From CAIUPE01 sp037131735 (GTDB taxonomy: Bacteria; Pseudomonadota; Alphaproteobacteria; Rhizobiales; Beijerinckiaceae), in the NCBI GenBank assembly GCA_037131735.1, contig JBAXQM010000005.1:1-64000 (forward strand): a stretch of DNA of 64,000 nt. Reading direction: 5' to 3'. Of the stretch, positions 26,285 to 33,461 are shown piece by piece. A program made the translations under genes and the position numbers. Numbering within the stretch: the stretch's first letter is position 1; every line of letters begins with the position of its first letter. The notes under the pieces are model-generated. The model saw nothing but the letters and a program-made list of their open reading frames with translations. It made no database searches and had not been told where the DNA came from.

Positions 26285-27508
26285 TCATCCCGCCTTCGGC
26301 GTCTTGTCTTTCATCATCGCAACAAACCGATCAAACAGATAGTGGCTGTCGCGCGGGCCGGGCGAAGCTTCGGGGTGGTGCTGCACGGAGAAGGCGGGTT
26401 TGTCGGTGAGCGCGATGCCGCAATTCGTGCCGTCAAACAGCGAGACATGGGTTTCGACAGCATTCTTCGGAAGACTATCGCGATCCACCGCGAAGCCGTG
26501 ATTCATCGACACGATTTCCACCTTGTTGGTGGTGAAATCTTTCACCGGATGATTGGCACCGTGATGGCCCTGTTTCATCTTCATGGTTTTCGCGCCCACT
26601 GCGAGCGCGAGCATCTGGTGGCCCAAGCAAATGCCGAAAGTCGGCACGCCTTTTTCAATCAGCGCTTTGATGACGGGCACGGAGTAATCGCCCGTCGCGG
26701 CCGGATCACCCGGACCGTTTGAAAGAAACACGCCATCGGGTTTCAAAGCGAGAATTTGATCAAGCGATGCGGTCGCGGGTACCACGGTGACACGGCAATC
26801 GCGATCGGTCAGCAGGCGCAAAATGTTGCGCTTCACGCCATAATCAATCGCCACCACATGCAGCGCGCCGGTGCCTAAAGTGCCATAGCCTTTTTCGAGA
26901 TCCCAACTCGTCTCGGTCCAATCGAATTGTGCCTTGGTGCCCACGCGCGGCACGAGATCGAGCCCGTCCATCACCGGCAATTGCGCGGCTTTGCGCTTCA
27001 ACGCGTCACGATCAAATGTGCCGTCGGCTGATGTCGCAATCACTGCATTCATCATGCCGCGTTCGCGAATGAGCGCGGTCAGCGCGCGCGTATCCACTCC
27101 CGAAATGCCCGGAATGCCGCGCGCCTTCAACCGCGCATCGAAATGCGAGGCCGCGCGCCAATTTGACGGCGCGGTGATATCCGCATGCACGATGACGCCG
27201 CGCGCGTGATCCGATGTCGCCATATCCACTGTCTCGATGTCTTCGAGATTGGTGCCGACATTGCCGATATGGGGGAAGGTGAAGGTGATGATTTGCCCGG
27301 CATAGGACGGGTCGGTGAGGATTTCCTGATAGCCTGTCATGGCGGTATTGAAACACACTTCGCCTTCTGCCTCGCCGTCAGCGCCAATCGCCTGTCCCTC
27401 GATGATGGTGCCATCCGCCAGCACCAGAAGGGCTGTGGCCTCCGGCTCCACCCAGCCTTGGGCGTTGGTGAGGGCCTTGGGGGTTGAGAGGCGAGCGGCA
27501 TGGGTCAC
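26285..27508 (-). CDS. carA: Carbamoyl-phosphate synthase small subunit
   Basis: 407 residues with a GTG start at 27508. The N-terminal CPSase small domain (GEVCFNTAMTGYQEILTDPSYAGQIITFT) is followed by the class I glutamine amidotransferase domain. That domain has the nucleophile Cys in FGICLGHQML and the His-x-Glu pair in SVQHHPEASPGP. It supplies ammonia to CarB. Divergent from yqeY, a common alphaproteobacterial order. Confidence 0.97.
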   Translation of the reverse strand: MTHAARLSTPKALTNAQGWVEPEATALLVLADGTIIEGQAIGADGEAEGEVCFNTAMTGYQEILTDPSYAGQIITFTFPHIGNVGTNLEDIETVDMATSDHARGVIVHADITAPSNWRAASHFDARLKARGIPGISGVDTRALTALIRERGMMNAVIATSADGTFDRDALKRKAAQLPVMDGLDLVPRVGTKAQFDWTETSWDLEKGYGTLGTGALHVVAIDYGVKRNILRLLTDRDCRVTVVPATASLDQILALKPDGVFLSNGPGDPAATGDYSVPVIKALIEKGVPTFGICLGHQMLALAVGAKTMKMKQGHHGANHPVKDFTTNKVEIVSMNHGFAVDRDSLPKNAVETHVSLFDGTNCGIALTDKPAFSVQHHPEASPGPRDSHYLFDRFVAMMKDKTPKAG

Positions 27509-27666
27509 GGGGTAAAACCTCGGTCAGGGGCGCGGGACGGGGCAAAGCGGGCAGCCCAACCGGATAGGGCGCGCGGCCCCCTCCGTCAACGGGCGGCTTG
27601 CGCTTCCCCTCCGGTTTTGCAAAGGCTTCTTTCACGAATTGTGGGGAATGAAGAGGAGAGCGGGCC

Positions 27667-28125
27667 ATGGCGCTGCGCGAGAGTTTCACCGAATTGATGA
27701 AAGCGGCGATGAAAGCGGGCGACAAGCGCCGCACGGGCACGCTGCGCATGATCACCGCCGCGCTGAAGGACCGCGACATCGAGGCGCGCGGGCAGGGCAA
27801 GGAGCCCCTCTCGGACGATGACATTCTGGGCCTTCTCCAGAAAATGGTGAAGCAGCGGCAGGAATCGCTCACGATTTACGAGCAAGCCGGCCGCACCGAA
27901 CTCGCGACCCAAGAGCGCGAGGAAATCGAGATCATCATGGGCTTCATGCCCAAACAGATGGACGAGGCGGAAATGACCGCCGCCATCAAAACCATCATCG
28001 CGGAAACGGGTGCCGCAAGCGTGAAAGACATGGGCAAAGTGATGGCCGTGATGAAAGAACGCTATGCCGGCCAAATGGACTTCGCGAAAGCGAGTGGCGC
28101 GGTGAAGGGGGTTCTTTCTGCGTGA
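27667..28125 (+). CDS. yqeY: GatB/YqeY domain protein
   Basis: 152 residues, full-length YqeY: N-terminal helices (SFTELMKAAMKAGDKRRTGTLRMITAALKDRDIEARG) and the C-terminal domain shared with the GatB tail (MGKVMAVMKERYAGQMDFAKASGAVKGVL). The family is thought to act on tRNA-related amidation, but stand-alone YqeY has no proven activity. In related genomes it usually precedes dnaG-rpoD. Here about 3.2 kb of accessory DNA separates them. Confidence 0.92.
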   Translation: MALRESFTELMKAAMKAGDKRRTGTLRMITAALKDRDIEARGQGKEPLSDDDILGLLQKMVKQRQESLTIYEQAGRTELATQEREEIEIIMGFMPKQMDEAEMTAAIKTIIAETGAASVKDMGKVMAVMKERYAGQMDFAKASGAVKGVLSA

Positions 28126-28169
28126 GGCAGGAGCTCAGGGCTTAGGGCTTAGGCAATCATCTATAACAT

Positions 28170-28254
28170 CCTCATGGTGAGGAGCATCGCAAAGCGATGC
28201 GTCTCGAACCACGTCCTTCGAGACGCGGCTTCGCCGCTCCTCATGATGAGGAAC
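28170..28254. repeat. Palindromic intergenic repeat, family A copy 1
   Basis: Begins CCTCATGGTGAGGAGC and ends CCGCTCCTCATGATGAGGA, with GCATCGCAAAGCGATGC and TCTCGAAC/TTCGAGA pairings inside. A close copy split by extra DNA lies at 30361-30563. This is a typical short mobile palindrome of Hyphomicrobiales intergenic regions. Confidence 0.8.
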
Positions 28255-28263
28255 AAGTAAGCT

Positions 28264-28435
28264 CGTCATTGCGAGGCGAGGAGCGGTTCGCGAAGCGAAC
28301 AAAACGATCCTGTGAATCGTTTTGAGCGACAAGCGCGAAGCAATCCAGCTAGGGGTTGTCGCTAAGACTGAATGTTGCCATGGCACTCTTTCCTGAATCG
28401 TCTACTGGATTGCTTCGCTCTCGTTCGCAATGACG
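28264..28435. repeat. Palindromic intergenic repeat, family B (inverted pair)
   Basis: CGTCATTGCGAG...GCGAAGCAATCCAG (28264-28348) is followed in inverted orientation by CTGGATTGCTTCGC...TCGCAATGACG (28405-28435), so the whole can fold into a long hairpin. This kind of REP-like element is widespread in alphaproteobacteria. It marks the left edge of the AT-rich island. Confidence 0.8.
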
Positions 28436-28484
28436 ATAAATTTTTTATACTACTTTTTAAGTAAGAAAAATCATCAATTTGAAT

Positions 28485-29522
28485 TCAACTGACCAATTTT
28501 TTAATCGCTTTAATTCGGTTTACAAGCGCATCATATAAACTCTTTTTTCCATTTATATCGTCAACATAAACTTTATCACCTTCATGATACCATAAAATTT
28601 GTGGGTATTGTCGAGTATCGAAATGGATCGCATCAATACAATCACGCCTACAAGTCCAGACAATTGGAATGTCTAGGCCCATCGCAAATCCCGCCTCAAA
28701 GTAGACACCCCCTCGAGCTTCAATAATCTTTCCTCTTCCTTCCATATCTTTCGGACGTTCATTTACTAGGCATGTTAAATCTACGGCCAGTAGGCTTGAT
28801 TGTTTTATTCTAGCAATAATTTCGTCATCAACTTTGCCTGTGTGATGATGTTGATCAATTCGAAAGGGAGGTGAATACCCACAATCGATTAATGCTTTTT
28901 CAAAATGATTTTTGTAAACATCATTTAGTAATGGGTCAAACCACATAGCGACAAATGCATTATCATTATGCAGTCTTTTATTGGATAGCTGTTCTAGATA
29001 TTCCCAACCTTTTGAATCAATATAAAATTCTGGTCTTTGTTCTCCGCGTCTTAAATATCCAAGAGAAACCATGATATCTAAAAATTTATTAAGTTCAAAT
29101 GTTCCTATATCGTGAGCTTCAATTATCGCGCTAAGATATTCAAACATAGGTTTCGAGGTATCGTAGTCTAACCATATCGTGAAATCTAATGACGGTTTAA
29201 ATTTATCAATTGTTCGAAAAAAGGTCTCAATTTTTTTTGAAAATGAAACAAATGTTCTTTTCTCTATTAAATTTATTACTTCACTTGTGATCATCGGCTC
29301 GGTAGTGCCATTTAAACGTTCGCTTACAAGCCAAGTAGTTAATTTGGCTTTTAATTCGCTGTTCCTTGACTTTAAAACTTCTTTGGCAGAGCCACTTATT
29401 TTATACCAACCTCCAGATCGATTTGACTTTATTAAGTTGTAATCGCCAATAGTAGGTTTTTGATAAGCAACTGTTTCCCAAATCGTACAATCAATATTTA
29501 TATGATCTTGATCTTCGGACAT
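28485..29522 (-). CDS. Protein with C-terminal nucleoside-deoxyribosyltransferase/TIR-like domain; possible defence effector
   Basis: 345 residues. The N-terminal 185 are of unknown fold. The C-terminal part begins at about residue 188 (NDNAFVAMWFDPLLNDVY) and continues with RIDQHHHTGKVDDEIIARIKQSSLLAVDLTC, then RGGVYFEAGFAMGLDIPIVWTCRRD and IHFDTRQYPQILW. That is the layout of a large bacterial family related to nucleoside 2-deoxyribosyltransferases and TIR-like folds. The Glu in YFEAGFA is the likely catalytic residue by analogy. The gene is clearly more A+T-rich than its neighbours and sits between palindromic repeats and an RNA-like element, which suggests horizontal gain. A role in phage defence is an inference. 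Confidence 0.7.
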   Translation of the reverse strand: MSEDQDHINIDCTIWETVAYQKPTIGDYNLIKSNRSGGWYKISGSAKEVLKSRNSELKAKLTTWLVSERLNGTTEPMITSEVINLIEKRTFVSFSKKIETFFRTIDKFKPSLDFTIWLDYDTSKPMFEYLSAIIEAHDIGTFELNKFLDIMVSLGYLRRGEQRPEFYIDSKGWEYLEQLSNKRLHNDNAFVAMWFDPLLNDVYKNHFEKALIDCGYSPPFRIDQHHHTGKVDDEIIARIKQSSLLAVDLTCLVNERPKDMEGRGKIIEARGGVYFEAGFAMGLDIPIVWTCRRDCIDAIHFDTRQYPQILWYHEGDKVYVDDINGKKSLYDALVNRIKAIKKLVS

Positions 29523-29868
29523 GAGATTTTCCTAACATCATCTGATTAAAAATTTATCATAATTAAATCAATATTTCTACTTTTCAAACTTACATAAAGG
29601 AGACTTAGATAATTTTATATAATCTGAGCAACGGAATTAAAGTCGGGATATCTTTTGATCACTTGAATCGAAACACTCCTCACCCCTAAAATCCCACTAA
29701 TCCCCTTAACCACCCACAACCCGAAGCCGTGCTACGCCACACATCTCGCGCGATGCGTGTAGAGCAGGTGGTGTGCTCGGCCTTCGGGTTGAAAAGCGGG
29801 TGGGGTTTGGTAGAGTTCCGTTAGGTCATGGGGTCCATGGCCCGGGGCCTAGAAAACCTCACGAGAAG
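29523..29868. other. Gene-free stretch upstream of the NDT-like gene
   Basis: The first 130 bases are A+T-rich and must hold the minus-strand promoter of the 28485-29522 gene. The rest is G+C-rich with GAAGCCGTGCTA- and GGGTCCATGGCCC-type short inverted repeats. No gene is seen. Confidence 0.45.
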
Positions 29869-30022
29869 CGGCAGTGCATCTGCCGACACCAAACTGCCCT
29901 GACGCACTCACGTCGGGGTGGCGGCGTTATGTCCAGGCTGCAAGGCTAAAAGCGCTGCGGCCATCTTCTTGTGGTTTTTCTAGCACCCCGACTCCAGCGC
30001 CTCTGGCACTGGAGTCGCTTTG
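29869..30022 (+). ncRNA. Repeated structured-RNA-like element, copy 2
   Basis: Collinear with the copy at 11191-11345. Stems: CGGCAG/CTGCCG (29869-29885), CCCTGACG/CGTCGGGG (29897-29918) and terminal CGACTCCAG/CTGGAGTCG (29989-30017), followed by CTTTGTTT. Inside the last hairpin this copy has GCC/GGC where copy 1 has GC-rich pairs of other sequence, so pairing is kept while bases change. GTCGGGGTG (29912-29920) can instead pair with CACCCCGAC (29984-29992). Here a small gene follows 60 bp downstream at 30082. A 103-codon frame through the element is taken as spurious. Confidence 0.6.
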
Positions 30023-30081
30023 TTTCGGGGACTTGCTCCGGCGCCTTTCGCGTTGGTGCCGTTTTTGGATCGGGGTGCGCG

Positions 30082-30300
30082 ATGTTGCTCAAGGATTTTC
30101 CGGAAGATTTTTCGCTCGGCTATTCCGTGCATGTGCTTTTTATTCATTTGCAATCTGTCTTGATGCGCACGCAAGAGCGCCTTGAAGACAGTGCGGGTGT
30201 TATGAGCGAGGACGAAACGCGTGCGTTTCACGTGTTAAGCGACATGCTCCACGCCGCCCTGCGTGATGTCGAGAAAATGCAGAAGCGATTGTTGAATTGA
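30082..30300 (+). CDS. Small helical protein of unknown function (72 residues)
   Basis: ATG at 30082 follows GGGGTG. The product (starting MLLKDFPEDFSLGYSVHVLF) has two predicted helices, the second amphipathic (LSDMLHAALRDVEKMQKRLLN). It directly follows the structured element, so it may be controlled by it, or the adjacency may be chance. The short frame after copy 1 (end near 11456) has a faintly similar helix but no intact gene. Confidence 0.5.
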   Translation: MLLKDFPEDFSLGYSVHVLFIHLQSVLMRTQERLEDSAGVMSEDETRAFHVLSDMLHAALRDVEKMQKRLLN

Positions 30301-30563
30301 GGTGATGATCCTTCGAGGCTTTGCTTCGCAAAGCACCTCAGGATGAGGAACAATATAATACCTCATGGTGAGGAGCATCGCGGAACGCGATGCGTCTCGA
30401 ACCACGCTGACATTGAAGCTCTGAACCACGCTTCACAGCGCCTGCCCTTCGCTTACGCTCCGGGCGTTCGTCGCTCAAAAAGGCCCACTGGACCTTTTTG
30501 TTTGCTTTGCAAACCGCTCCTTACCCTTCGAGACGCGGCTGCGCCGCTCCTCAGGATGAGGGA
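30301..30563. repeat. Palindromic repeats, family A copy 2 interrupted by about 120 bp
   Basis: 30301-30350 is a partial relative (CCTTCGAGG...CCTCAGGATGAGGA). 30361-30405 repeats the left half of the 28170-28254 element and 30525-30563 its right half. The DNA between (30406-30524) contains GGGCGTTCGTCGCTC and a strong hairpin AAAAAGGCCCA/TGGACCTTTTT. It looks like one repeat inserted in another. Confidence 0.75.
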
Positions 30564-30727
30564 CTTTATGTTTATGTCCTCCCTTCAATGGTAGGGCTAA
30601 GGAATGCGGTGAAACCCAAGCCTCCCTTCACGCTTCCAATTTATTGACGTAACGGAATATATTAAAACGGCATGGGGAGTGCTGCAGGTTTGCCTTGACC
30701 TTTTGAATTTTTGGGGCTACACAAATT
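30564..30727. other. Upstream region of brnTA
   Basis: A TTGACC (30695-30700) and TACACA (30718-30723) pair with 17-nt spacing lies so close to the brnT ATG (30728) that the transcript would start at or after it. The true promoter may be elsewhere in this stretch. A TTGACG at 30644 has no matching -10 box. Confidence 0.3.
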
Positions 30728-31018
30728 ATGGTTCGGATTGTTTATGATCCGTCAAAAGACGCTGCCAATTTCAGAAAGCATGGCTTGTCACTGGCGCGCG
30801 CTGCTGAGATCGTCTGGGACGAAGCCGTGATTTGGGAAGATGTCCGGCATTCCTATGGCGAGCGTAGAATGGTCGGGTTTGTACCGCTCGCTATGCGTCT
30901 TTGTGTCGTTGTTTTTACTGACCTAGACGAGGCGCGGCGTGTTATTTCGTTGAGGAAAGCCAATGACCGGGAAATCGCAACCTATATTCGTGAAGTCGAA
31001 AACGGGGCGCTTGATTGA
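30728..31018 (+). CDS. brnT: BrnT family toxin
   Basis: 96 residues, RelE-fold ribonuclease of type II toxin-antitoxin systems. Family features: YDPSKDAANFRKHGLSLARAAEIVW at the N-terminus, then DVRHSYGERRMVGFVPL and the C-terminal VISLRKANDREIATY. It overlaps the BrnA gene by 56 bp in a shifted frame. Confidence 0.93.
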   Translation: MVRIVYDPSKDAANFRKHGLSLARAAEIVWDEAVIWEDVRHSYGERRMVGFVPLAMRLCVVVFTDLDEARRVISLRKANDREIATYIREVENGALD

Positions 31019-31268
31019 GCTCCCGACGCCCGAGGAAAATGAGGCCATCAATGCGGGCATTGCGGCCGATCCCGATACTTTCGAATTGACTGATGAATGG
31101 GTTGCCAAGGCCCGTCGGGTTGGTCGGCCCGTGTCAGAAACGCCGAAGATCAAACGCTCGATCCGCTTTTCCGTCGAGGTGATCAGCTATTTTCGGGCCA
31201 CCGGAAAAGGCTGGCAGACGCGCATGGATCACGCGCTCAAAGAATGGATTTCCATGCAAAAGCGGTGA
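30963..31268 (+). CDS. brnA: BrnA family antitoxin
   Basis: 101 residues. The C-terminal ribbon-helix-helix (KRSIRFSVEVISYFRATGKGWQTRMDHALKEWI) binds the operator; the N-terminal part should wrap the toxin. Paired with BrnT and directly upstream of dnaG, so read-through into the essential dnaG-rpoD operon is possible. Confidence 0.93.
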   Translation: MTGKSQPIFVKSKTGRLIELPTPEENEAINAGIAADPDTFELTDEWVAKARRVGRPVSETPKIKRSIRFSVEVISYFRATGKGWQTRMDHALKEWISMQKR

Positions 31269-31319
31269 GGGGTTTGTTGCAATGCTGGTGCAAGGCGGTC
31301 TGGGAGCCCCCCAAACCCC
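31269..31319 (+). promoter_or_regulatory. Large inverted repeat between brnA and dnaG
   Basis: GGGGTTTG (31269-31276) pairs with CAAACCCC (31312-31319), and inside it TTGCA (31277-31281) pairs with TGCAA (31289-31293). It starts right after the brnA stop. There is no T-tract, so it is not a standard terminator. It may lower read-through or shape the dnaG leader. Confidence 0.45.
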
Positions 31320-31359
31320 GCCCTTCCTCCCGCCGCCTCAGGTCTGCTAAAGAGGGGGG

Positions 31360-33288
31360 ATGAAATTTCCGCCCTCCCTTTTGGAAGAAATCCGCGCCCG
31401 GCTGCCGGTGTCGGCCGTGGTCGGCCGCCGTGTGAAGCTCACCAAAGCGGGGCGGGAGTGGAAGGGCCTCTCGCCCTTCAATGCGGAGAAGAGCCCGTCT
31501 TTTTTTGTCAATGATCAGAAGGGCTTCTATCACGATTTCTCCTCCGGCAAACATGGCGACATCTTCACCTTTCTGATGGAAACCGAGGGGCTCGCCTTCC
31601 CCGAAGCCGTCGAGCGGCTCGCCTCCGAGGCGGGTGTGGCCATGCCCGCCCGCTCTGAGGAGGCCGAGCGGATGGAGGTGCGCGCCAAGGGGCTCGTCGA
31701 GGCCATGGCGCTCGCGGCCGAGTTTTTTGCCGCCACCTTGAAAGGCCCGCAGGGCGCCAAAGCGCGCGCCTATCTTGAAGGGCGCGGGCTCACGCGCGAG
31801 GTGTGGGCCGAGTTCGCTTTGGGCTATGCGCCGGCGGAGCGTTTCGCGCTGCGTGATTTTCTTGCGTCAAAAAATGTCCCGAGCGATGTGATGATCGAAG
31901 CGGGCTTGCTCATCGCGGGAGATGATATTCCCGTGCCTTATGATCGCTTTCGCGATCGTGTGATGTTTCCCATTCATGATGCGCGCGGGCGGGTGATCGC
32001 CTTTGGCGGACGCGCGCTCGAAAAAGATGTACCGGCGAAATATTTGAACTCGCCGGATACGCCGCTCTTTCATAAAGGCCGCGTGCTCTTCAATCATCAT
32101 CGCGCGCGCAAGGCCGTGCATGACAAAGGCACGGTGATTGCGGTTGAAGGCTATGTCGATGTGATCGCCATGGCGCGCGCGGGTTTTGCGCATACGGTGG
32201 CGCCTTTGGGCACGGCGTTGACCGAGGAGCAATTGCAATTGCTCTGGCGCATGGCGGATGAGCCGATCCTCTGTTTCGATGGTGATAAAGCCGGTAAACG
32301 CGCGGCCTATCGCGCCATTGATGTCGCGCTGCCGATGATCGCGCCGGGGAAATCTTTGCGCTTCGCGCTTCTGCCCGAAGGCCAAGATCCGGATGATCTT
32401 TTCAAAAGCGGCGGTGCGAGCGCGATTGAAACTGTGATCGAACGCGCGATGCCGCTTGTCGATCTGTTCTGGATGCGTGGGCTAGAGGCGCAACCGGTTG
32501 ATACGCCGGAGCGGCGCGCGGCGTTTGAAAAACGCATGCGCGGTGAATTGCAAATCATACCGGATGAGTCCGTGCGCGGGCTTTATCGCGAGGAAATTAA
32601 TCGCCGCATCGCGCGCCATTTCGAAGCCGCGCAGCCCGCGCAAAATCAACAACGCGGCGGCGGCGGGTTTTATGGTCGTCGTCTGCCGCCCAAACCGCCG
32701 GGCTCGGCCATTCGCGAGCCGATCCGTTTGTCAGCGAGTTTGTCGCGCACGGCCATCTTCGCGCCGGGTGGGGCGATATCCGCGCGCGAGGCGCTCATCC
32801 TCATCAATCTCTTGGAAGAGCCGGAGCGGCTCGCCCGCCACGCCGATATGCTCGATGCCATTCCCTTCGCGCATAAGGATTCAGCCGCGCTCGCCCGGCT
32901 GGCGCTGGATACGCTCGCCCGGTCGGAAGCCGAGGATCGCGCGCTCACCGCCGAATTTCTGATGGGCGAGGTGGTACGCAAGGGTTTGGAGCCTGCTTTC
33001 CGGCGGGTTGTGGCGGCTTTGCGCCCTGGCGACCGGCTTACTGGGTCAGAATCGAAAAAAATCGACACAGATATGCTTCTTCACCAAGCAATGACCTTGC
33101 ATCGCCGCGCGCTCGTCCTACATACGGAACTGCGCGGAGCCGAACGCGCTTTGTCTGAAGATCCGAGTGAGTCGAATTTTGCCCTGCTGGCCGAACTCAA
33201 GGCCCAGCTTATGGCGCTCGACGGCACTGAAGCCGAGCCTGAACCCGAGCCGTCACGTGCGCTCGACATGCCGTCCGGTTTTCGGTAG
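31360..33288 (+). CDS. dnaG: DNA primase, zinc ligands replaced
   Basis: 642 residues. The N-terminal primase zinc domain keeps its shape (LSPFNAEKSPSFFV, then FYHDFSSGKHGDIFTFL), but all four ligands are changed: Ser38, Asn41, Asp59 and Ser62 stand where Cys, His, Cys, Cys are expected. The TOPRIM core is intact (VIAVEGYVDVIAMARAGF, then LCFDGDKAGKRAAYRA) and a C-terminal DnaB-binding region follows. It primes replication. Comparable zinc-less DnaG proteins occur in some Hyphomicrobiales, as far as I recall. In operon with rpoD. Confidence 0.95.
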   Translation: MKFPPSLLEEIRARLPVSAVVGRRVKLTKAGREWKGLSPFNAEKSPSFFVNDQKGFYHDFSSGKHGDIFTFLMETEGLAFPEAVERLASEAGVAMPARSEEAERMEVRAKGLVEAMALAAEFFAATLKGPQGAKARAYLEGRGLTREVWAEFALGYAPAERFALRDFLASKNVPSDVMIEAGLLIAGDDIPVPYDRFRDRVMFPIHDARGRVIAFGGRALEKDVPAKYLNSPDTPLFHKGRVLFNHHRARKAVHDKGTVIAVEGYVDVIAMARAGFAHTVAPLGTALTEEQLQLLWRMADEPILCFDGDKAGKRAAYRAIDVALPMIAPGKSLRFALLPEGQDPDDLFKSGGASAIETVIERAMPLVDLFWMRGLEAQPVDTPERRAAFEKRMRGELQIIPDESVRGLYREEINRRIARHFEAAQPAQNQQRGGGGFYGRRLPPKPPGSAIREPIRLSASLSRTAIFAPGGAISAREALILINLLEEPERLARHADMLDAIPFAHKDSAALARLALDTLARSEAEDRALTAEFLMGEVVRKGLEPAFRRVVAALRPGDRLTGSESKKIDTDMLLHQAMTLHRRALVLHTELRGAERALSEDPSESNFALLAELKAQLMALDGTEAEPEPEPSRALDMPSGFR

Positions 33289-33461
33289 AAGCACGGTCCC
33301 GGCGAGGCCATCGGCTGGCTTTTGGGCGCCAAAGGCGGATTGGGGATAACAGGCAGGACAGGGCGAGGCGCTTTTCCAAGAGGGGAGCGCAAGACGCCCT
33401 TTTTGCGCGTTAAGGTACCGGCGGCGCGGGCGCGGCTGGAGTGAGCGGAGCAGGACGATCC

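Noticed and set aside
29874..30185. 103-codon open frame through RNA-like element copy 2
   Set aside because: Same reasoning as copy 1; the real gene in this area is the 72-residue one at 30082.
28126..30727. CRISPR array or insertion sequence in the repeat-rich part
   Set aside because: Repeats are palindromic and not regularly spaced; no transposase or terminal repeats with target duplications.
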